NCBI GenBank assembly: GCA_028279685.1
Contig: JANQNG010000038.1
Coordinates: 27,030-91,029 of the forward strand
Length of the DNA stretch: 64,000 nt
Direction of reading: 5' to 3'
From: Candidatus Nanoarchaeia archaeon
GTDB lineage: Archaea; Nanobdellota; Nanobdellia; Woesearchaeales; SKIA01
The translations under genes were made by a program, and so were the position numbers. A model generated the notes under the pieces. The model saw nothing but the letters and a program-made list of their open reading frames with translations. It had not been told where the DNA came from and did no database searches. This document shows, piece by piece, positions 49,085 through 57,309 of the stretch. How positions within the stretch are numbered: the stretch's first letter is position 1; every line of letters begins with the position of its first letter.

Positions 49085-49357
49085 TCATATATTAACTCAT
49101 TTTACTGGATTTTTAACTATTTTTTCCCTATTTCAAGAAAAAATAACTGAAAAGTTTTTTATAATCCTTTCACCATACTGTTTATACGAGAAAAAACACA
49201 TCCTTTCTGCATCTACGGCTAATCAGATTACTATTATGAACATCACAAAATTAGAAAAAATATATACAGAACGTTTTTCAGTTATAGAACATATGTTAAG
49301 TATATATATTTGAAAGATCATATTCATTATAGGAAACATTAAACCTCAAAGGAGAAC

Positions 49358-49475
49358 AATGCCACCACAAAAGCAACGCGGTGGTGATGGCATTGAAGAA
49401 AGGCTCGACCCGCACGCAGAGAGCATTTGCTTGGAGCCTTCTCTCTCTTTTGCTTTTTTTATTTTTTCCTATATG
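49358..49475 (+). ncRNA. Candidate structured leader/small RNA (alternatively a 48-aa ORF at 49359-49505)
   Basis: AATGCCACCAC...GTGGT(GAT)GGCATT hairpin, AAGGCTC...GAGCCTT hairpin, then T-rich tract. Confidence 0.4.
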
Positions 49476-49572
49476 AAATCATGTAGCGATAGCTCTCTTA
49501 ATTGAGAGCAAAAGAGATTCACCTAGCGTGAGCTCTATCACGTCGGCGGACGTAACACGCGGAGGGATATAT

Positions 49573-50112
49573 ATGGGAAGTTACGGTACAGGAGAGTTAA
49601 GCGCTGCTCCTCGAAGACGGAGAAGTTCTCCAGGTTCTTCAGGAGGGGGAGGACGTTCTTCGCGGAACACTACGCCTCCAGCGCCAACTGAAGAACCAGA
49701 GCCAACACCAACAACAGTGAGTGCCAACTATGACCCTGATTTGAAGACTGTTGTGGCATTGGGTGGTGGGTTGACGCCTGACAGGATTGTACAACCTATA
49801 CCAGAAGAGATACGGGATCAGAACCTTTCACATGTTGTGAAGTATCTCATGGGTGATGAAGTTGCATCAAGACCAGAAGATAGAACAATAGTTGATGCAG
49901 TGCAAGAAAGAATGGAAGCACCTGACTATAGAATTATTGTCAATGATGCTTTGAATCTCGGCAACGAGAGAATGCAGACACCCTTGGTGCAATATCTAAT
50001 CCAGAAGACGCAGCAAGGAGAGGACGGGGAACTCAAATACAACTTTGCGGATATTGCCATTGTCAGTCATGACGAAGGCGGAAAACCGTATAGCTTGGAA
50101 GAAAAATTGTGA
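49573..50112 (+). CDS. Low-complexity N-terminus + small domain; candidate ubiquitin-like or accessory protein of the cassette
   Basis: ATG 49573 with SD GGAGGGA; position first in E2-JAMM-E1 operon; internal GG near C-terminus (SHDEGG-KPYSLEEKL). Confidence 0.5.
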   Translation: MGSYGTGELSAAPRRRRSSPGSSGGGGRSSRNTTPPAPTEEPEPTPTTVSANYDPDLKTVVALGGGLTPDRIVQPIPEEIRDQNLSHVVKYLMGDEVASRPEDRTIVDAVQERMEAPDYRIIVNDALNLGNERMQTPLVQYLIQKTQQGEDGELKYNFADIAIVSHDEGGKPYSLEEKL

Positions 50113-50145
50113 TTTTTTTTACTTTTCTTCCATGAGGTAAACACA

Positions 50146-51669
50146 ATGATTCGGCTGCAAACACCATATCTTCTAACCCTTGATACCCCTTTAGTTATTT
50201 TTAATAACAGGTTGTTGCAGCCGAAAGCCCGTACCGATGATAACGATAACTATGCGGAATTCTATTCAACAAAATTTGCCTTGGAAGAGATTGTCACACC
50301 AAAAAAACTTGAGGATCTCTTCTTTAGGCACAATTATGATACGGTTCAGCGATATCAAGAAGAATTTAGCAAGTCATTTTGCGATCATGAATTTCAATCA
50401 AAGGAAGCACTTGCAGAAAATTTGAGACAAAACAGAGTTCTTTCATTAATTGTCGAGAAGATATTGCCCATATTAACAGCAGATAGATTAGAAGGGAGAA
50501 TAGAAGATATCATCAATGAAGACAAACCTGTTGAGGAAGCATATGAAGGCATTCCTCAACAAGAGGTAGAGATACCTCGTGAGGTGATGCAAGAGGTTCG
50601 CAAACTTCAGAATCGATTGATCAGAGATGTTGAGAACGAATATCAGCAATATCGTCTTGAAGGTGTTTCTAATACTGAGAGTCAAGTGAATGATCAGATT
50701 GCTGCGATACTCCAGCCAACGCTGAGGAGAAAGGCATCATTTCCATGGCTTCATGAAAATTCTGTTTTAGAAGAATTGCTGCAAGGCAATAACCTTATGA
50801 TTATTGATGACAAAACATATTTTCTTGAAACAATCCCTGAATTTATTTTCTATTTCGAAAAAGGACTCTCCGATACGTTATATGCTGCTATTGACAGATT
50901 TTCAAACACGAAAAGTCCTGAATCGATAGTTCAATATTTGGAAGAAAATAAACAACATGTTGATCATAAATATTTTTCAAGAATTATTAATAAAATAGAA
51001 GGAAGCAAACTCAAAATTCATGGAGAATATTTTTTGCCTATTCTTGATGGAAAGATTAATGATCTTCGCAGGAGATATAAGAAACTTATTGAAAAGAGCA
51101 TCAAAATAGATGCTATCGAGCATAATGAATATCAAACAAGAATGCTCTATGAACTTTCGCAAGAAAAAAGAAGGCTGGAGCGGCTTGCACAACAATCTGA
51201 TTTTGAGAGAAACGGTGCAGGATTTCACAAAGGAGGAGGATCTTCGTATGTTGTCTATATTAAGACACCTCCCTATGCGTTGAAGAGTCCTCATGTAAGT
51301 GGTGCAAATAGATATGTTCCTTTTGATCCTGCAAAAATCGGTGTAAAAATAAAGCAAGTTGGTGATGGAAATAGATCAGGATTTGAAATAACAAAACCAT
51401 TTATTATGCATTCATACAGACATCCGTTTCTTAGTGATGCTTCTTCAGGAAAAGAAATTTGCCTAGGTGATTGGGGAACTCCTGGAGGACTTTCTCCCGA
51501 GCAAAAGGTACTAACCTATCTGAATCAGGGAAAAAAGACATTGATGATGGGGTATCGTTCAGGAAGCAATCCTTACATTAAGCTCCACAAAGAAAAATGG
51601 AGTAATTGGATTAGTCGTCAAGAGGTGGAAAGAAGGGGGCTTGTTGTCCTCAATGATTTCGGAGGCTGA
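50146..51669 (+). CDS. E2-like (UBC-fold) protein with long helical N-terminus
   Basis: EITKPFIMHSYRHPFLSDASSGKEICLGDWGTPGGLSPEQ resembles the E2 HPN...G.ICL....W.P catalytic region; candidate Cys codon 51460-51462; C-terminus NDFGG. Confidence 0.6.
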   Translation: MIRLQTPYLLTLDTPLVIFNNRLLQPKARTDDNDNYAEFYSTKFALEEIVTPKKLEDLFFRHNYDTVQRYQEEFSKSFCDHEFQSKEALAENLRQNRVLSLIVEKILPILTADRLEGRIEDIINEDKPVEEAYEGIPQQEVEIPREVMQEVRKLQNRLIRDVENEYQQYRLEGVSNTESQVNDQIAAILQPTLRRKASFPWLHENSVLEELLQGNNLMIIDDKTYFLETIPEFIFYFEKGLSDTLYAAIDRFSNTKSPESIVQYLEENKQHVDHKYFSRIINKIEGSKLKIHGEYFLPILDGKINDLRRRYKKLIEKSIKIDAIEHNEYQTRMLYELSQEKRRLERLAQQSDFERNGAGFHKGGGSSYVVYIKTPPYALKSPHVSGANRYVPFDPAKIGVKIKQVGDGNRSGFEITKPFIMHSYRHPFLSDASSGKEICLGDWGTPGGLSPEQKVLTYLNQGKKTLMMGYRSGSNPYIKLHKEKWSNWISRQEVERRGLVVLNDFGG

Positions 51670-51674
51670 TAAGA

Positions 51675-53513
51675 ATGGATTTAGACCTAAAAATATTGCA
51701 TGCATTAGAAGACAAAGAGGAAAGAGTTGATGAAACAGAGACGCTTCAGATAACAAGAGGAGCATTTACGAAAGATCATATCTTTGCGAAACTTGTCTCG
51801 AGGATTGCTGGAGGAGGAATGGAGTGTTATGCCTATTTGATTAAACCAAACGAAGCAATGGACGATATTGTTAGAGATATTCTTATTGCGCCTGACCAAG
51901 ACACCACTAGTTCACATGTTTGGGTAACGCCAGAAGGAGTCAAACAAGCAGGAGAAAATATTGCTGCGAGAAACTATGAACTCTTAGGATGGACTCATTC
52001 ACATGGTACTATGAGCACGTTTCACTCAAGCTGGGACATTGATAATTTCCGAACTATCCTACATGAGATCAGTCCACAAACAATGTTCAAGAAAGAGAAC
52101 GCATTATACAGATTAGATGAAGATAAGCTTTTTGTTGATAATTATCGTATCGAAGGAATCAAACCTTTGCAACGGAAAATTGATATTATCAAGAAAGTAG
52201 AGCGAAGGCCGTTTGCTTATAGTATTGTGGTTAATGATCATAATGAGTATTATGCAGAAGTCTGGACGAAGACCTTTGATCATGCAACAGGAAGATTTAA
52301 ACTTGACAATGCAAAGAATCCAAAGCTTGAGATTGTTGATGTCGATGATGATGTAGAGATTGATATTGCAGAAATCGAAGATGAGATCTATCAGAAAGTG
52401 CGCATTAATAGAAGAGATTTCACGAATGATCATAGAAGATATGAATCAAAGCAAGCTAAGGCAATTGCAAATAGATTCATCCATCACGCAGCACAATACC
52501 TTGCAAAAAATGGCGAGTATAAAAAATTAATAGTCACTATGCTCACAGAGGATGCTGAGGCATCGCGTTATCAGATGATAAAAACTGCAGAGAAATCTGC
52601 TGATGAGACCATTGAGGTCCCTGAGCAAAATAAAGAGGAGATTGTTGAAAATCTAGAAGGCAATCTTGAGAGGAGCGAATTCAGCAGATATCTTGATGCA
52701 AGTAAGAAGTTCAGGAGATTTGAGCTTGAGAATCTTATCTATCTCCGTACAATGGTCGATTTCTCTAATGCAGAGAAGAATGTTGCTGCAGAGGAACTTG
52801 TTGCAAAACAAGACGAAATTATTCATGGATATCAAGAAAAGGCCAAGATGCTGGAAGAATGTGCAGACATTGCAGCGAATGCAACGAGAGCTCTCTCAAG
52901 GTATGCTATGGAGGAGTTCACTGATTATAATAATAAGAAAGAACACAAATACAAGCGATTTATCAGCAGCATCATTGGCTACTTAGCTACTGAAAGAAAT
53001 TACAGTTTCGGAAAAGCATTGGAGAATAAGAAAAGGTTTAAGGTGAAGACTAAGAAGAGGCTCTATCTCAGAGAAGAGCGCATCAATATGTTCAATCAGC
53101 TAACAAGAGATCTCTACTATGATTGCATGAGAAACCCTGAAATGTATGAAACACAAAAAACATTTTTTACCGCATTTGCTAATGCTTACCTCAACAATAC
53201 TGGGCAGGTTGATGGATTGATTGAACAGCATTTGCTTGGAGATGTTGAGAGCGGGGAAAAGTATCAAGATGTGGCCTTTGTTCATCCGACTTATAACCTT
53301 TCTTCTGCTTCGGAATTGTATCAACAAAAGATTGTGGAAAGACCAAAGAAAGAAAAAGTGCCTAAGGAGATGCATACAGAGAAGAGCACGAAATCAACTG
53401 AGGAAAAGATTATCAAGGCAAATGAATATACGCCAATAGGAAAAGTGCAACCTTCTCGACGAGGAGGGATAGATCAATTTCTTCCTGCCTGGGCTAGGAG
53501 GTTGTTAGGATGA
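51675..53513 (+). CDS. JAMM/JAB (MPN+) metalloprotease with long C-terminal extension
   Basis: Exact HxH-x7-S-x2-D: HSHGTMSTFHSSWD; upstream ECYAYLIKP supplies the Glu. Confidence 0.85.
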   Translation: MDLDLKILHALEDKEERVDETETLQITRGAFTKDHIFAKLVSRIAGGGMECYAYLIKPNEAMDDIVRDILIAPDQDTTSSHVWVTPEGVKQAGENIAARNYELLGWTHSHGTMSTFHSSWDIDNFRTILHEISPQTMFKKENALYRLDEDKLFVDNYRIEGIKPLQRKIDIIKKVERRPFAYSIVVNDHNEYYAEVWTKTFDHATGRFKLDNAKNPKLEIVDVDDDVEIDIAEIEDEIYQKVRINRRDFTNDHRRYESKQAKAIANRFIHHAAQYLAKNGEYKKLIVTMLTEDAEASRYQMIKTAEKSADETIEVPEQNKEEIVENLEGNLERSEFSRYLDASKKFRRFELENLIYLRTMVDFSNAEKNVAAEELVAKQDEIIHGYQEKAKMLEECADIAANATRALSRYAMEEFTDYNNKKEHKYKRFISSIIGYLATERNYSFGKALENKKRFKVKTKKRLYLREERINMFNQLTRDLYYDCMRNPEMYETQKTFFTAFANAYLNNTGQVDGLIEQHLLGDVESGEKYQDVAFVHPTYNLSSASELYQQKIVERPKKEKVPKEMHTEKSTKSTEEKIIKANEYTPIGKVQPSRRGGIDQFLPAWARRLLG

Positions 53514-55012
53514 GTGAGGATCTCGAGCATCTTATGAACAGGTATAATAGGCAGGAACTTATTGCAGGTTGGGATCAGTCTAAATTAGAAAATGCTTCTA
53601 TAGCAATTATAGGCACAGATATTCTTGCGAACTTTTCAGCTATTACACTTGCAGCATTAGGATTTGGAGATATTGAGATCTATGGGCCTGGCTTTGTTAC
53701 AAGGAGTATGTTGACAAATTACGGAAAGAATAGAAACAATCCTGATTACAGTGAAGGATTCCTTTATTTTGATGCACATGCAGGAGATCCAAAAGCAGAA
53801 GTAATAGCATCATTTATCAAAAAACTTAACCCTCTCGTGGATGCATTCGGTGTCAATATAGATCTTTGCAGAGCAGAGAATAGGAATGTAATAGGCAAAC
53901 CAGATATTATTCTTGAAACAACAAATGATCCTGCCTCAAAAATTGTTGCAATAGAGTATGCAGCTCAACATAATATTCCTTTAGTGAGTATGTCCTCATC
54001 ATCAATGTATGCTGGTGTTGGGTTTTTTGATCCTAGATCAAACAGAGAAGATATGATGAAATTAATTGAGAATATTGTTTTTGCTGAGTTGAAGGGAATG
54101 CCACAAGGAACTACTACAAGTCAAGTGATTGCAGGAGTGGGTGTTGATGAGGTGAGAAAGAAGATTATGCCTTTAAGAAATGAACGTATTATAGAGGATA
54201 TTGTCGTTTATAATATGGATGCTGAGACGCGTTTTGAAAGAAACGGAACAAATCTTCCTCATAAGGCAGCTGATTTTAAAGAAAAAACAGTAGCAATGAT
54301 AGGAGCTGGTGCATTAGGAAACTTTGCAGGATTAGATCTTGTGCTCAATAACGTAGGACATCTTTATGTGGTTGATTTTGATGAGATCGAATCAACTAAC
54401 CTTAACAGACAAATATGGTTCTATGATGCTGTTGGTAGAAATAAGGCAGAAGCGCTTATAGAAAAATTAAGAAAAATTAATCCTCGCGTTGAGTTTAGTT
54501 ATGCAAAAGAAAGAATCATTCCTGATTCCAAGAATTTTTTCAAGAAGACAGATATAGATCTCATGATTGATACGGTAGATAATAACAAAACAAGAGCATT
54601 ACTTAATTATTTTTCCTTACGATATAAAATTCCGTTTATCAGCGGAGGTACTCGGCATAATAGCGGTCAAGCAACAATTGCTATTCCAGGAAAGACAGGA
54701 TGCCTCAATTGTCAGGCAGATATTGACAAGCTTGCACTTGACGGCTATCAACCGCACAGTTGTATTTATGCTCCAGAACCTTCAGTGATTACTTCAAATC
54801 AAATTGCTGCAGGATTTATTGGAGGAGAAGCAAGAACAGTATTGCAGCCTGATATATTTGGAGAACCAATTCACCATATTTTGAAATATGTTTCTGACGA
54901 AACATACAGGTTGGGTGTGCTTCCTTCAAATGGAGCATGTAATTGTCATAAAAATAGAGTGGAGCTCATGCACTGGACGGGAAAAATGAAACATCTTTAT
55001 GAGGGTGATTGA
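53510..55012 (+). CDS. Tandem ThiF/MoeB (E1-like) protein, degenerate N-domain + intact C-domain
   Basis: N: RYNRQELIAGWDQSKLENASIAIIGTDILAN; C: VAMIGAGALGN, VDFDEIESTNLNRQ, GRNKAEA, DTVDNNKTR, CLNC...HSCIYAPEPSV...CNCH. Confidence 0.88.
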   Translation: MSEDLEHLMNRYNRQELIAGWDQSKLENASIAIIGTDILANFSAITLAALGFGDIEIYGPGFVTRSMLTNYGKNRNNPDYSEGFLYFDAHAGDPKAEVIASFIKKLNPLVDAFGVNIDLCRAENRNVIGKPDIILETTNDPASKIVAIEYAAQHNIPLVSMSSSSMYAGVGFFDPRSNREDMMKLIENIVFAELKGMPQGTTTSQVIAGVGVDEVRKKIMPLRNERIIEDIVVYNMDAETRFERNGTNLPHKAADFKEKTVAMIGAGALGNFAGLDLVLNNVGHLYVVDFDEIESTNLNRQIWFYDAVGRNKAEALIEKLRKINPRVEFSYAKERIIPDSKNFFKKTDIDLMIDTVDNNKTRALLNYFSLRYKIPFISGGTRHNSGQATIAIPGKTGCLNCQADIDKLALDGYQPHSCIYAPEPSVITSNQIAAGFIGGEARTVLQPDIFGEPIHHILKYVSDETYRLGVLPSNGACNCHKNRVELMHWTGKMKHLYEGD

Positions 55013-55844
55013 CATGGGAGAAATGGATGCGATCATTGCAGGCATACGATCTTCATATGAAAAAACTAATATGACTGACGTTGATCTCGAGAGTATTCTT
55101 CATGAGCGTCCTGAAGTAAAAGTAGGATATCTGCTGCAGCATATGGATCCTGAATCAGAAAAACCGTATGCAATTAATTTCGATCCTGTAGAGACTTTAT
55201 TCCTCGACAAACTTGTTTCGGAAGAAGTGCTTAATGGTGAAATTGTTATGGATAAGAATGATTTCTTTAGAGGAATAGTGTTTCTTGATTATTTGACAAC
55301 AGTGGTGCTTGATGACTATGCTATTCTTAAAGATATGCATAATATCGCAGTTGAATTGGAAAATATACAAGAAGATCTTGATCCTGATCTTGAATTAGTA
55401 GTAAAATATTCAGGTATGTTTTATCTTTCCTATACAGGAAGAAGAATCATGAGGAATCAGATGGATGAAAAAGGATTGGAACGTTATCAAGTAAAAAATA
55501 AGCATTACGAGCCAGAATATGCTATTCTCAGAAAGATAGCACCTGTGTATGAAGCATTAGGCAAGATGGTTTGTGATCTTCCTAAGCATGATATAATTAA
55601 AGAGAAGCTTCCAGACATGCTCTATCTCTATGATATTAAAGCAGCTATCTTTGTTGATGCAATACTTGATTTTATTGAAGATGATGCATTAAAAGAGAAA
55701 GTTGTGACTAAATTCAGAGAAGGAGATTACTACAAGGCTTCAATGGTTGCCATCACAGGCATTAGCAAACAAGTTTCTAACACAACAATTGATGAATACA
55801 TAACGTCGCTTGTCGAGAACGGAGGAAATAATGATGGATCTTGA
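54999..55844 (+). CDS. Hypothetical protein of the Ubl-like operon
   Basis: 281-aa ORF overlapping E1 gene. Confidence 0.6.
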   Translation: MRVIDMGEMDAIIAGIRSSYEKTNMTDVDLESILHERPEVKVGYLLQHMDPESEKPYAINFDPVETLFLDKLVSEEVLNGEIVMDKNDFFRGIVFLDYLTTVVLDDYAILKDMHNIAVELENIQEDLDPDLELVVKYSGMFYLSYTGRRIMRNQMDEKGLERYQVKNKHYEPEYAILRKIAPVYEALGKMVCDLPKHDIIKEKLPDMLYLYDIKAAIFVDAILDFIEDDALKEKVVTKFREGDYYKASMVAITGISKQVSNTTIDEYITSLVENGGNNDGS

Positions 55845-57309
55845 AGAACTCTTGCATAATGGAGAGTATTGTGATCTTCTCTTAACAGAGGCGCGCACGT
55901 ATGGTGAAGAAGGGAGTCTTGAATCATTAAGAAAAGCATATGATAGTTTACAGGAGAAATTAACAATATCAGAGGATCAGCAATACTATCTCAAGGAAGT
56001 TGTAGGTTCTGCACATCTGCTGATGTTGGATCTTGAAGGAGCAGCAGAATATTTTGAAGGGAATCGGCTGAAAATGGAGAGGCTCAAAGGTGTTGCATTA
56101 TGGCTTGGTAATGATGCTCGACTAATCAAAAGAATTGCTCCTGAAAAGTATTCTGATTTCATCCGTGATATGGCTTTACCTAATGTCTGGATGGGAAGAG
56201 ATGAAAAAGGATTTTATCTTGATGAAGAGGAGCTTGATAGTATACTTAAAGATCTTCAGGAACAAGAAGTTGATACACAGCAAGCTCTTAAAGAAACGGT
56301 GCTTTCAATGGAGAGAAATGGACGAAAGAATATTCCTAAAAAACTGTTGCTTGCTTATTATGCAAACGATAAAGAGCTTTATTCTAAGGTATTTGCAGAA
56401 TATGAGCAAAAAAAGAACAGCAACAGAAAAAATATCGATAGCATAGTGCAGAACTATTGTGCATTGCATGATCTGCGGTTTATTAAAAAAATGCAGGAAG
56501 GAGATTATGATCCTTTTTTTCCAATAGCAAGCAATATGTATTTGGTTGAAAGAAATGGTGAAAAAGAAGTTTTCAAAGAGCATCTTAGATTATACACTGA
56601 TTTTTCAAGACACGATGGCTATAATAAAGAAAAAGAGATATATGAACAGTTCTCCGATGATAATATCATTGATTATCTAGGACATTGCAATGTTGATGGT
56701 ATTGAATTCTTGCGATTTAAAGTATTTGATGGCCTTGATCTCTCTGAATTCACAAAAGAGGAAATGCTTTTACCTTTTGATGAGACGCTCCGAATTATAA
56801 GAACGCATGCAGATGTGCTCGATTCTTTGCAGCAACAAGGTATTTTGTATCTTGATGTGAAAGATAAAAATGTAATGTACGATGGAAATGAAATGAAATT
56901 GCTTGATTTTGGCATGGCGCAGACATTCGACAAAGTTGATGCTTCCACTTTCGCTCGATCAGTGCTTTCTACTCCAGCATATATTCCTCCTGAATGGGGA
57001 TCTGTGTTCGTTGCTACAAGGACATCAGAGGTTTTTCAATTAGGCGTATTATTTCATCAAATGCTTACAGGAAAACATCCATTTGCCCATGTTGATTTTA
57101 CTGAAGGTGATGAGTACAGAGAATCGGAAATCATCAAGTTTGGATTATCGAACATATATAATGATTACAAAGCTCCGGAACAGCTTGCTTCACATCCTGA
57201 AATGGTATCGTTGCTTGAGCAGATGTTACATAAGGATCCTACGGAGCGTCCAACAGTAAAAGAGGTAACAGAAAGGATTGGAGATTATCTCCTTCAGCAG
57301 GTGATATGA
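55831..57309 (+). CDS. Eukaryotic-type Ser/Thr protein kinase with N-terminal helical region
   Basis: LYLDVKDKNVMY (HRDxKxxN-like), LLDFGMA, TPAYIPPEWG, EVFQLGVLFHQMLTGKHPF, DPTERPT. Confidence 0.85.
   Translation: MMDLEELLHNGEYCDLLLTEARTYGEEGSLESLRKAYDSLQEKLTISEDQQYYLKEVVGSAHLLMLDLEGAAEYFEGNRLKMERLKGVALWLGNDARLIKRIAPEKYSDFIRDMALPNVWMGRDEKGFYLDEEELDSILKDLQEQEVDTQQALKETVLSMERNGRKNIPKKLLLAYYANDKELYSKVFAEYEQKKNSNRKNIDSIVQNYCALHDLRFIKKMQEGDYDPFFPIASNMYLVERNGEKEVFKEHLRLYTDFSRHDGYNKEKEIYEQFSDDNIIDYLGHCNVDGIEFLRFKVFDGLDLSEFTKEEMLLPFDETLRIIRTHADVLDSLQQQGILYLDVKDKNVMYDGNEMKLLDFGMAQTFDKVDASTFARSVLSTPAYIPPEWGSVFVATRTSEVFQLGVLFHQMLTGKHPFAHVDFTEGDEYRESEIIKFGLSNIYNDYKAPEQLASHPEMVSLLEQMLHKDPTERPTVKEVTERIGDYLLQQVI

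Noticed and set aside
55700-55844. VENGGNNDGS tail of the 281-aa protein as a Ubl-type Gly-Gly terminus
   Set aside because: GGA GGA codons overlap the Shine-Dalgarno for the downstream kinase gene and no beta-grasp pattern is evident
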